A stretch of DNA of 64,000 nt from Trichobilharzia regenti (lineage: Eukaryota; Platyhelminthes; Trematoda; Strigeidida; Schistosomatidae), in NCBI GenBank assembly GCA_944472135.2, contig OX235268.1, positions 6,516,589 through 6,580,588 on the forward strand, written 5' to 3'. This document shows positions 53,956 through 64,000 of the stretch, in pieces. How positions within the stretch are numbered: the stretch's first letter is position 1; each line of letters opens with the position of its first letter. The translations under genes and the position numbers were made by a program. The notes beneath the pieces are model-generated. The model had not been told where the DNA came from, did not search any database, and saw nothing but the letters and a program-made list of their open reading frames with translations.

Positions 53956-55500
53956 TATTTGCAGTTCTATTCAACAGCATTAACATTAAAAAAACTCAAA
54001 AATACCTCAACAATGCAGTTAAGCAGCTGTACTGCTGTATACACACTTAGAATCAGAAGAATCCCATGGTGAAAATGACCTTCATTCACTGAAACAAAAT
54101 CTTAGTCGTGAAACAACAGATTATCTGGCAGATATACTAGACAGCTTGAAGAAGTGACATAGAATCTTTAGTCACCAGTGTTCGCCTTCGTGAAACTGTA
54201 GATTTCATTTGCAATTACATCACAAGCAATGGGATAAACTTACCTATTCCTGTCACTTACATAAGTGACATCATTCTAATATGTACAGAAAATATTAGAT
54301 TCAACTTCCGGGAAAATGCATACAAACAAATCGATGGTGTTGCGATACGATGCTCTCTTGGGCCCCTGTTAGCAGATATATTCATGTCGGAATTAGAGAA
54401 ATAAATGCAAGGTATGCTTGGAGAATTTATGCTGTGTAAACGTTATGTAGATGATACTCTTATTATTGGTAATAATAGTAAATCTATTGAAAACTTGATT
54501 ACCCTATGTAATCATATGCATCCAAATATTCGAGTGACTTCCGAATTCGAGTCGAATAACAAACTCGGTTTCCTAGATATCTTTATGACCAGGAGAGATG
54601 ATGGGACGATTCAGTGATCGATTTTTCGTAAACAGACATGCAGTGGACAATATCTTCATTTCATCAGTTTTGTTCCTATCCAGTATAAACGTTCCCACTT
54701 AGTGAAATGTTTATTATTAAGGGCCCGAAATATATGCACGAGTGACACATTGATGGATGAGCTCTGACGTTTACATTCAGTTTTATTAGCCAATGGTTAT
54801 CCAGAAAACTTCATCAATTGTCAAAGTAAGGATAGACCACATCTTGAAAAGACAGCTTCTGTACCAAAGAAAGCTATCTTTATTAATCTACCATTCAAGG
54901 GCGACCAGATTATGCAGTCAAAAGCTAACTCAAAGGCTTTGGTCAGTCATCAAGCTCACATTCTACGCCGCATATCTTTCCCTCACTTGCCGAACATTTT
55001 CGATCCCTGTGCCTATCTACGATTAAAGGACGAAATTCTGTGTACTCTACTTCAATTTGTAGCTACAAGTTCACCTGCAGCTGCGGTGACACCTATATAG
55101 GTAGAACTAACAGAATGTTCCAGTGTGGTCGTCGAAAAGAACATGCTCCAAAATGGCTAGTAAATCATATCGAAAATCCTAACGCGATTAATCTGAATAG
55201 AAATCCAGCATCATCATGCATTGCAAAGCACTTAATAATGTCAGGCCACAAAATCAATACTATTAATGACTGTTTCACAATTATTTCATCACATAACTCT
55301 AATTCAAGGTTGGTGATTGAAGGTGATGGAAGCACTTTAGGGGATTAATCACATACAGCCTAAACTGTGTGTAAAAAAATCAATAGACTTCAATCTTCGC
55401 CTATCATGGACTACATGACCTATTTAAATATGATTGGTCATTAGTATGTACTTTTGTTTTTTATTTAACTGAGTAATTGTCATGAACTTTATTTTATTTT
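53956..55500 (+). mobile_element. Penelope-like element P5, RT and GIY-YIG
   Basis: Pieces in order: IRFNFRENAYKQIDGVA (54295-54345), GPLLADIFMSELEK, CKRYVDDTLIIGNN with intact YVDD (54435-54475), NNKLGFLDIFMTRRDDGTIQ, a linker (54790-55030) with IFINLPFKGD-like and LTFYAAYLS blocks, then CSYKFTCSCGDTYIGRTNR at 55058-55115, the GIY-YIG motif, and SSCIAKHLIMSGHKIN. Stops separate the parts (54402, 54615), so it is not functional. It directly follows the LTR element, which probably inserted into or beside it. Confidence 0.8.
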
Positions 55501-55849
55501 ATTATTATTAACCATGTTAGTTGTAAAGCGGTTGTAAACAAACTACGAAATAACGATATCCTCTCGCGAAATTTGTCTTCTTAATGCCTTATTCAAACAC
55601 GTTATCAGTCTTATCTCACAACCATAATGAGCAGCAATCAAATTAGAGATTATACAAGGAAATGGACAAATAACAGGGAATAAGTCAGCATATGCTATGA
55701 AAATGTTAGAAGAATGATTAACAGTCTAGGTGAAAAATGGGTAATAATTACAAAGTTGATTGAAACATCCAAGTAAGTATGAGTATAGTGATCAGTGATT
55801 GTTAAGGAGAGATTTTCCAATCATTTTTTCCATCACAGGCATATAGTAC
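55501..55849. other. No firm feature; possible PLE 3' region
   Basis: The stretch near 55735-55775 (TAATTACAAAGTTGATTGAAAC) resembles 38386-38415, so it may be a small shared repeat. Otherwise nothing recognised. Confidence 0.35.
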
Positions 55850-56110
55850 TGGTTTGGGAGCAGGCATCGGGCTTCCGACCTTCAGGCTAGATGAGATCAG
55901 GCTATTTGACATTTTGGCTAGTTGGGTTGGATTTGAGTTATACACGAAGTCTAACTTCTTTCGATTGGCGGTTCTTAGTGCAACCACCAGGTAGTATTAT
56001 TGGCAATTACTTATCTTCATAGTCCACGTGATGACCCTCACTGGTCACACAATCTCACTAGAACTCCCTGGAATGTCATCCAGTAGTTGCTCACTAGTGG
56101 GTGACACTAT
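55850..56110 (-). mobile_element. Decayed SINE-2 5' part
   Basis: The minus strand has the SINE-2 5' segment: CACTAGTGAGCAACTACTGG and AGGGAGTTCTAGTGAGATTG, then CCAGTGAGGGTCATCACGTG. The head and ribozyme are barely recognisable. Confidence 0.45.
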
Positions 56111-56120
56111 TTCGGGATCA

Positions 56121-56846
56121 AACTTGAAATCGATCAAACCTTGAAAATAGATGAGGCTTTATACAATACAACAAGATAGCTGTGTGGCATATAAGTTTGA
56201 AAAGCCACCGTTTGTTTATTATAACACATTCACTCTTTACTACATAGTGTTATTTCTTAAGAAAGAATATACTTCACTATTTATGTTCAATGCAAGGCAT
56301 TCCAAGATGTGAAGTAAAACTCAATTCATTGTTGTCCCCTTAGGCTCCAACTGAAACAGAGGGTGTCAACCGCATATCTATAATTTGTCATGCTTTCTGG
56401 AGCTTCCTTTAGCTGGAACCAAGTCTCTTTCACAAACAATCTCCTCACTATCTCCGTAGGATTCATTCCCAAATTGTCGTTTATCATCCGGGTAGCAGTG
56501 GATGACTATAAGTTTGCTTCCTTTTGAGTTCATCCTTGCTGACATTAGCCTGCAGAAGGAGATTGGTTTACAATTGATGAGAGCCTTTCATGCTATTGTT
56601 GACGTCATGACAGCCACTCTCTGTATGGTCGTGATTGCCATCTGGGTGATCGGAGTATTTTATTGATTCTTCAGTTCAAAATTTCGGTAGTCCACATACA
56701 TTTTATCTAATCTCACAGATTTGATGATATTAGATGGTGAGAAGCAATCGGCAAGAAGCTCTACCTGACCTAGATTTCGTATTAGTTGGAACTCACCAGT
56801 CAATGAGGCGTATCCGCAACTGTCTTGAAGGAACTCATGTGTCTTC
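56121..56846. other. No firm feature; weak RTE-like 3' end
   Basis: GTTGTCCCCTTAGGCTCCAA near 56330 has the layout of an inverted RTE-1 3' terminus (CCTTGGGTTCC and so on), but too little matches to call it. Confidence 0.3.
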
Positions 56847-56912
56847 TGAAATTCGAATCCGCATCACCCAATGCCGCAGTCAGAGACGTTACCACTGAGC
56901 TTTTCGGGGTCG
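56847..56912 (-). mobile_element. tRNA-like SINE head
   Basis: The minus strand reads GCTCAGTGGTAACGTCTCTG (A box) and GCGGATTCGAATTTC (B box), about 30 nt apart, as in tRNA-derived SINE heads. The body to its left (56760-56846) is of unknown family. Confidence 0.5.
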
Positions 56913-56960
56913 CGATTGACTTCATGTAGGACTGTATTGAATAATTTGATTGAACACTAA

Positions 56961-57623
56961 CAACTAGTGTGATGTGTCTAGTCCTTTCTTTGGTGCAGAC
57001 GGAATTCTATCAGTCAGTCAGGTTGGCAATGTGGCCACCATTCAACGAATCAGAAAAAGTTATTCTCTCTCTCTTGACAATGAATCACTATTTACCAACG
57101 TTACATTGATGGAAACGATATTTCATATTTGTCAATATATAGAAGAAAACCAGTTGCGCATCGGATAGCCAACAACCCGTTTAAAGGAGCTACTACTGAG
57201 ACGCACTCTTATATGCCATTCAGGTTCAACAGATAAAAAGATGGAATCGTAGTGGAACCTTCCATGGGTCGATTGCTGGCAGACTGCTTTATGTCAAGCT
57301 TCGACAATGGTCCACTTAAATCAACCATTGATACCCTAGAAGAGGGATTACACTTTTTGAAAGAAATCTTCATGCAAAACGGATATCCACCAAAATTTAT
57401 TGACAAGAAAATCAAGCTGAAAATTCAAATACAAGAGTGACAACTGACACGAAACCTCGGTCAAGCAAGGCTTCCTGTGGCTGATTGCCCCCAACCATCT
57501 AATATCATCAAATCAGTGTACACTATGATGACGAGCTATCTAGAATGGTGGCCAAATTTAAAAGCTGACTGACTGATAGAATTCAGTCTACACCAAAGAA
57601 AGAATCAGACACATTAACTAGTG
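56961..57623 (+). mobile_element. PLE RT fragment bounded by about 60-bp inverted repeats
   Basis: Ends 56961-57021 and 57565-57623 are inverted copies at roughly 85% identity (CTTTCTTTGGTG and GAATTCTATCAGTCAGTCAG conserved). Between them the plus strand encodes PLE RT pieces: YSLSLDNESLFTNVTLMETI, then GRLLADCFMSSFDNGPLKST, and a linker part (LKEIFMQNGYPPKFIDKKIK). No GIY-YIG and no transposase. Confidence 0.65.
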
Positions 57624-58704
57624 TCCAATCAAAGTAATCCCATAGATTCTTAGAACTCCCATACCATGTCTTCTCATTTCTTCGGTGAAATAGGATGCTT
57701 TCACGCTTTTAACACTGCACAAATGTTCCAAATCTCAATTCTTATGTCTACTTTTTTCGAGAGAAAATGACAAATCGGCTGACTGGCTTCCTGAAGGCTT
57801 TTACCAACTGGCATCATTGACTCTCCCTGATTCTGACTAAGAAAAGATTCGACTTGCAAATATTAGATTGATTTTCCAGGCTAGAGTTGCTAGCCTGACT
57901 TCCAATCTTCCCCCTTTTTTCTCAAACTTAGAACTAGCTAGACAACTTGTGAACTAGTGAACTAGGCTTGATGAAATAGAGTTTTAAAATTCAGAAATAA
58001 ACTAGAAATAATTAGAAGAATTGGTGAATTCGTCGTTCACGCTCTCCCCCCCCCGCCCCCAACCCGCTCCTACCCGCGGAATCAGTACGCCAGACAACTG
58101 AACTAACAAATGTGACAGCGCTCTCTTTTTTATCTCAAAAAGTGTTTAACTATGCCTAACTTTAAATGAAGTTGAGAAAAGGTCTTTTAGATAAAATAAA
58201 ATTTTAAAAAGCTGTTATTTGTTGTTCATCATGAAATAGACATTTTCAAAAATAAAATGATCAACAAACGATGAGTTATCTTCAAAGGTTTGTTTTTCAT
58301 CTATTTGACAGTGTTGCTTCATTCTGAAAGTTGACAATTTGACGAGGATCAGAGTGAATACAGAGAGAGAGAGAGAGATAGCTGAGTTCGTTGACGGAGG
58401 GGGAGTGAGGGTTGAAGGCTGAAGGTGAAGGCAGGAAGGCTGAGTTAGACAGTGTCATCAAAAGATCATTACAAGTCGCTTGTATTTCAAAATATAATTG
58501 TCAAATAATATCTTTCTAGAATAATAATAATAACTATTGAATTTTTAGTTTATAATTCAACTACATTTTAGCAATGGCGATATTGCCAACAACAATAATA
58601 ATAAACTGAAGAGATAGCGAAAGATTGTCAGGAGTGATACAGATCTATCATTCATGAAGAAAGAATTCAGATAGGTTCACCTTATATTTTCGAGTCTGCG
58701 TTGA
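57624..58704. other. No recognised gene; C-rich and (GA)n runs
   Basis: A C run lies near 58045-58060 and a GA repeat at about 58358-58378. Nothing else identified. Confidence 0.4.
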
Positions 58705-59910
58705 AGTGATGTTGTCCAGAAGGAAGATGAAAGCTTCTTGATTAAATTAAGAAACTCAGACTATCTGGAATCACCCAACCTCTGCTTTCACAATTTGTCA
58801 ACTCTCCTAGCCTACCTATTCTACATTACTGTTCCCCGTTAGTTTTTCCTGGGTTACTGAAAAAGGACTTTACCATCCTGAGAAGAATGTTGAGGGTAGT
58901 TTGTAGGACTAGTGATGTAAAACGCAGTCAGCTCGTCACTACACCACACTACTAAGAAAGGTATCTGAATACATACGAAAAATGGTCTAAAACCATACTC
59001 TCCGACCCCCAACACCCCCTCTACTCCCAACTCTCTCCTTGCATCTCATCAGGTAGAACCAGAAATCGTAATAAAATAATATATGCTCATATAACCAAGT
59101 ATAGGAACTCAACGATACCATATTTGGCCAACCCGTGTTCTAAGTGACAGAGACAATTTTAAGCGCGAAACCTATGACTTGCTTTGTTGTTAATAACATA
59201 ATTTTGGCCCTTGTTATTTCCCCCTAATACTCTCTTATTTGTACTCTATAGTGAACAACCTTCTTAAACATACTTATCCACCTAAATTATTAATATTGGC
59301 TTACTTTTTTATTCTTTATTCTATTTCTTCTTTTGTCCATCTACTGGTTCCGACTATATTAGCACTATGAGTATGACAAAATTGTCGTGTCATTAACCTT
59401 CATGTAATATTAGTTTTGTGATTGTTTTTGTGTTCGGCAATATCAAACTGACAATCTTGGTTGTGAACGCCAATATCAGCATCTTGAAATTTTGTATTAC
59501 GCATGATTACTCATACTACCACTACAAACACCACATTAGACCTGACAATAAAAACCCTGAAATGTTTATTTTATGATTGTTTAGCGTTGTTCAATCAAAT
59601 TAACTGATCATCATGGCGATAAACATTCTTAAGTATCATTTTCATAACTTCTTGTATGATTATAGCTGTTACTGTTCACCACGCATAAACACTACCAAAT
59701 ACTGAGATATTATTTATTATTGTTGTTTATTTTCATTTCTAACTCTTGGTATTTTTTGCGTTTTTTTTTCGTTGTTCTTGTTTTTTCACATTTTTTTAAA
59801 TGCTCCTTTTGAATGTGTGATGAAATCAGATGCAATATTGGAGATGTTTGCTGAAAATTCCACACTGTACCGCTAGTAATGTTTCTGGAATAAAAGCAAA
59901 TTATTATTAT
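58705..59910 (+). mobile_element. CR1-like element 3' part, decayed
   Basis: The plus strand carries the C-terminal block seen in the better copy at 60398: QPLLSQFVNS-like, LHYCSPLVFPGLLKKDFT, ILRRMLRVVCRTSD, then a LSDPQHPLYSQLSPCISS-like stretch near 59000-59050. A long AT-rich 3' UTR follows, ending TTTCTGGAATAAAAGCAAA plus (TTA)n at 59880-59910. Confidence 0.75.
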
Positions 59911-60069
59911 TAATTAGTTAGGCAAGGCTGTCTCCTATCGCCAATGATCTTCCTGATTGCAGTAAATTGGATAACGTGACAGACAACGGGCAATAAGGAA
60001 ACGGGCATAAAATGGACTCATACAAAAATCTTGGAAGATCTGTACTTCGCCGATGATATATGTCTGATT

Positions 60070-61808
60070 TAACAATAATAATAATAATAACAGCTTTATT
60101 CCAAACAGTATTTGTGGTACAGGTATGGAATTTTCAGCGTGCATTACAGTATATTGCATCTAATTACCTCATAAATTATATAAGATTTTTAAAAATCAAA
60201 GATAAATAAATAAAAATAAAATAAATAAGTTATAAATAAATAAAATAAATAAAAATTAAAAATTAAGAAAAAAACAGCGTAGAGTATTTCATTTCAAACA
60301 ATGCACCACAGGATTTGAAATATAAAGTTGATGTGTGGTAGTAGATGAGAACAACAGTGTAGTAGTAACGAGGAAAGGAAAACAAAAACTAATGGGACTA
60401 TTTGTTAGAGTGCCGCAGTAAGTTTATCGTGTCATACCTAACGGATTTCTCATCACATAACAGCTGTGCCAGATATGGTATTGTGGACTTTTTGTATTTG
60501 GTAGTCCTAGCATATAGCCTCCTATAGCTGCTTCTAGTTCTTCCAGATGAAATGCAAGGAGATAGATGCGTATAGAGAGGATGCTCGGGGTCCGACAATA
60601 TTGTATTCGCTAGTTTCTTACATGACATAATATGTCTATCTACAATAGTGTTCACCAGTTGGTTTAACGATATCCCACTTGCCCTACTAACAGCTTTTAG
60701 TGCCCTTCTCAGCGAAGCAAAGTCTTTCTTAAGTAGTCCAGGAAAGACTAATGGGGAGCAGTAAAGGAGGATGGGTAGAATACAAGAATTTACAAACTGA
60801 GAAAGTAAAGACTGGTTTATGCCAGACTGCCTAAATTTCCTAATGTAGAACGTTAAGCGAAACATCTTTCTAGTAACTAGCAAGATGTGGGAAGACCAGG
60901 AAAGATCGGTGGAAAAACTCAGCCCAAGGTACTTGACATAAGATGTATTTTCAACCTCTGTGCCGTCAATGAGAGTGGGGCCATGTGAGCTAACTAGTTG
61001 CTGTAGGTCACATTTACGTCTGAAAGTGAAATTGACTACCTGACATTTAGACGGATTAAGCTTAAGTCCGTTTGAAGAGGACCACTGACTAATTTCCGAC
61101 AGAAAGCTATTTAATTTGGAACAATCTGACTGAGAGTTGACAGGCATAGAAACCGAGAGGTCATCGGCATATTTAACAAAAGTGGCTACATCAGAATGAG
61201 GCAAGTCATGTAAGAAAAACGAGAACAGAAAGGGAGAAAGAACAGCACCTTGAGGAACACCAGCTAAAGTAAGTGAGGTAGTGGAGGATTTTCCATTGTA
61301 GACGGTGTACTGCTTCCTTTCAGAAAAATAGGAATGCAACCACTTATTTGTCCAGCTTTCAGCCTGTGTTGCAGCAAGCTTACTTAGCAAGAGAGACCTG
61401 GGAACAGAGTCAAATGCAGATGTGTAATCAAGGAAGGCACAGCGAACGTATTTAGCTCCTTTATCTAAACTAGAGACTATGCTATGGTGGAGGACGACAG
61501 CGGCATCTAACGTACTCCTACTATGTTTATAAGCAAACTGGTTGGGGTCGTTGAAAGGTTTTAAAGAGGGATCAAGATTAAGTAAAATAAGTCTTTCCAT
61601 AACTTTCAAAAAGGGTGAGGTAATTGAAATGGGTCTAAACTTAACATTAGGTCCACTTGTAGATTTAGGCACTGGAACGATCTTGATGTTTTTCCATGAT
61701 TCAGGTATAATACTTTTGGAAAACGATTCGTTGAAAATGTCAGTTAGCGGGGAACACAAGATGTCGGCACACTTCTTAAGGATAACAGCAGGAACACCAT
61801 CAGGACCC
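60070..61808 (-). mobile_element. CR1-like non-LTR element nested in RTE-1
   Basis: Minus-strand element with its 3' end at 60070: TTTGGAATAAAGCTG then (TTATTA)n. It is 5'-truncated at 61808 inside the RT. It breaks RTE-1 between GTCTGATTT and CCCACAAAC with no obvious target duplication. The coding part is uninterrupted, so this copy is younger than most LINE remnants here. Confidence 0.85.
60398..61808 (-). pseudogene. CR1-like reverse transcriptase, open but 5'-truncated
   Basis: About 470 codons without a stop. It starts at GPDGVPAVILKKCADIL (the first RT block; the endonuclease and RT entry are missing), then PVPKSTSGPNVKFRPISITS, QFAYKHSRSTLDAAVVL, FLDYTSAFDSVPRSLLL, GVPQGAVLSPFLFSFFLHDL, and the catalytic FVKYADDLSVSM. 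Further on come LKLNPSKCQVVNF, YVKYLGLSFS and the C-terminal domain LLYCSPLVFPGLLKKDFA. RT catalytic residues look intact. The protein lacks a proper start and an endonuclease, so it is not autonomous. Confidence 0.88.
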
Positions 61809-62620
61809 ACAAACACTGGAAGATATGCAAGTGAAAAGCAACCAGTTGACAGATGAAGCATCAAAGATAGGCCTTCAGGTGAACATTTGGAAATTAGAGG
61901 TGATGAAAATTCCTAGTCAACACCACCACCAACAACAACAGACAACAATCAGCCAGTATAAATGCGAGGAACCTGAAGGAAACAACCTCCTTTACCTACC
62001 CGGGAAGCGTCGTTTCAACTACAGGTGGAATTATGGAGGATATCAAAGCTAGGATCGTGAAAGCAAGATAAGCTTTCTTTACACTCAAGTCTGTGTGGAG
62101 GTCAACAGCACTCAGCATCAAAAATAAGATCCGGATTTTCAACTTCAATGTTAAATCAGTGCTACTTTATGTATCAGAGACTTCACGCGTCATAAAGAGC
62201 ATCTCAAACAAACTAAAAACCTTCACCCGCAGTTGTCTTTGCTCATCACTCAAGATCAGATGGCCGGTCAGCAAAGATTAGCAACAGGGATCTCTGCCAA
62301 TGAGCGAACCAACCATGAACCGATTGTGAAACAAATAAGCAGGAAGAAATGGAGATGGATTGGCCATACGCTGAGGAAACCATCAAGTGACATCACGAGA
62401 CAAGCCATTGCTCTAGTGGAACCCGAAAGGGAAGCGGCGAGTTGGTCGTCAATGCAAGGGTGACTTGGAGGAGGTCATGTGAAGAGGAGATGATGAAAGC
62501 ATGTGGAAAGACTTGGAGCGGGGTGAAAAAGTTGGCAGAAAACCGAAGGCAATGGAGACGTGCGCATGTGAAGCCCTATGTTCCTCTAGGAATTAAAGGA
62601 TAAAATTATTATTATTAAAC

Positions 62621-63424
62621 CAGCTTGGAGGATACAATCAAATCAAAATTATGAACTTCTTGCCTCCAGTAATGAAGTCAGTATCTATTCTGAGTGATCA
62701 TCCCTTACGTTTAGCGTTAGAATTAGAAATTGAGTTTAGAATGTTGAATTATGAGTTAAGGTTTAGTGTCAGGTAATTTCAGTATAGAGAAATCAAGTTA
62801 GCTAATGGTAAGGCTTCATGTGACTTGTGTAATAATTCTATAAACTACAAAGAATCACAGATTTCACAATAACATCTGAGATTCTGATATGGATCCTTGT
62901 GTTGAATACTGTACATTTTCACATAGAATTCAGCATAAACAACACATGTCTTGCCTTTACGGTCCGATCCTTGCTGAATTTAATCTTTGAAGAAAATAAA
63001 AGACGAATTCAGTGAAGAAAATTTTCTTCATCAATGAAATCGTCTTCAGAGACTGTACAGTCGTATTTCTATTTACCAAAAAATATATATAGTGGTCTAT
63101 TATTGAGTGATAGCTGCGGGTGACATAATTGATATAATTACTTTGAAGTGGCTTTAGAGGTCAAAATCAAAAGTTGTATATTATGTGATACTCAAAGGAA
63201 CAAAGTTAGAAATACGATAAGGTTAACATCGCCATTGAGTGAGAATAAAAGTGGTAGTTGAGTGTCAATTTAACAAGTGTGAAGAGGGTGTGAAAATATA
63301 CAAAAGGAGCATATGAAACTGATAATAGTGAATTAGTTATTGAGGCAAAAACAAACTAAAAGTAAAATTAAAAAGAAAAATTGAAATTTTTTAACAGGGA
63401 ATGACTAGTGAAGAGGTTAAGACC
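62621..63424. other. No recognised feature
   Basis: AT-rich. The right part (63240-63420) probably belongs to the 3' UTR of the minus-strand PLE beyond it. Confidence 0.4.
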
Positions 63425-64000
63425 AAGGTAGAATAAGAGACTGGACAAACTTTTCCTGTATACAGAGTTCGGGGTTGTTTTGACGAATTTTCAGCACCTC
63501 CACCGTACACAAAAGCCGAAACCTGATGCCCTCTGTACCATTTGGCTTCACTCTGTAGATGATCTTGAAAGACAACTCTGGTGGAGCTGTGTGGCTTGAG
63601 TTCACCAAATGCTCAAGAATTGAGCTAGTAATTGTCTTACATTGTCCCTTTACTAACCATGCCGGATAATGTTAGAGATGCGTTTGAAAAGTGTTCACCT
63701 TGTGCGACCAATATAACTAGCTCCACACGAGCAGGTGAATTTATAAACACACATTGAGGTGGCCCATCCAAAGCGGTAGTTTATCCTCCACACATCAATT
63801 GATCATTTGTCGGCTGTAGATATTGATATGCAGCTCAGCCACAAAGAAGGCTTTCCTCAGTGATCTGTATAAGCAGTTCTTCAGGATCTCAGCTGCGGTA
63901 CCACCTTTAAATTCAGTGCTCATAAATAGCAGTTTCTTCGGCACCGTCTGGATTCTTTCAGGCTTTTCTCTAAACTTCATGTATTTTTTCGATAAATCTT
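63425..64000 (-). mobile_element. Penelope-like element GIY-YIG region, continues past window
   Basis: Minus-strand pieces in order from the window edge: RKPERIQTVPKKLLFMSTEF (linker), LRKAFFVAELHINIYS, CVYKFTCSCGASYIGRT near 63710-63760 (GIY-YIG motif with the CSC cysteines), SSILEHLVNSSHTA, and KIRQNNPELCIQEKFVQSL at 63425-63500. At least one frame change lies between 63600 and 63790. A different family from P1, P2 and P3. Confidence 0.78.

Larger units (their letters stand above)
59916..62620 (+). mobile_element. RTE-1 copy split by a CR1-like insertion
   Basis: The left part, 59916-60069, runs from RQGCLLSPMIFLIAV to the catalytic region LYFADDICLI (intact FADD). The right part, 61809-62620, resumes within HKHWKICK and continues through the Q-rich, YLGS and C-terminal segments to GAAGCCCTATGTTCCTCTAG and an ATTATT tail. 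The two halves join cleanly when the intervening 1.74 kb is ignored. Confidence 0.85.

Noticed and set aside
60400..61864. A single 488-codon gene starting at 61864
   Set aside because: The first 20 or so codons are RTE-1 sequence read backwards; the CR1-like part begins at about 61808.

Overview
This window looks like a repeat-dense, gene-poor stretch of a blood-fluke (Schistosoma-type trematode) genome. The indications are: a diverged 18S rRNA piece with trematode-like variable regions; a Ty3/gypsy element of the CsRn1 type, whose Gag has the unusual CHCC box; many Penelope-like elements (PLEs) with YxDD reverse transcriptase and GIY-YIG endonuclease; RTE-like and CR1-like LINEs; and tRNA-derived SINEs carrying hammerhead ribozymes, as in the schistosome Sm-alpha family. 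The species assignment is inference. I found no convincing host protein gene; one possible host exon lies at 10488-10733 on the minus strand.

Layout. 1-7000: minus-strand RTE-like remnants, an 18S/5' ETS fragment (1596-2290), and PLE fragments. 7380-11000: hammerhead SINEs, a miniature LTR-type unit carrying only gag (9403-10464), and the possible exon. 11100-17200: a PLE with inverted terminal repeats, then a gypsy gag-protease gene fused to a second PLE. 17200-34500: LINE, PLE and SINE fragments in both orientations, including two RTE copies that share the same lesions (17640-19100 and 33375-34510). 35170-38340: PLE with an RTE copy nested inside it. 38600-40092: the 3' end of an R2 retrotransposon sitting at its canonical site in a 28S rRNA fragment. 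40100-43625: a large PLE palindrome hit by two separate SINE insertions. 44400-46830: a BEL/Pao gag remnant inside a broken non-LTR reverse transcriptase. 47578-53951: a complete, very young CsRn1-like LTR retrotransposon. 53956-64000: more PLE and LINE copies, including a CR1-like element nested in an RTE copy and a PLE fragment bounded by about 60-bp inverted repeats.

How the parts relate. Autonomous machinery is visible for only one element, the gypsy element at 47578-53951: gag, a -1 frameshift, protease, RT, RNase H and integrase, with nearly identical LTRs and a 4-bp target duplication. The SINEs carry Pol III boxes and target duplications of 12-15 bp, so they were probably moved by LINE enzymes. 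Nested insertions give a relative order: PLEs are usually the hosts, RTE and SINE copies are later arrivals, and one CR1 copy is later than an RTE copy. Names such as RTE-1, PLE-P2 and SINE-2 are local labels for repeat families seen to recur here, not database names.
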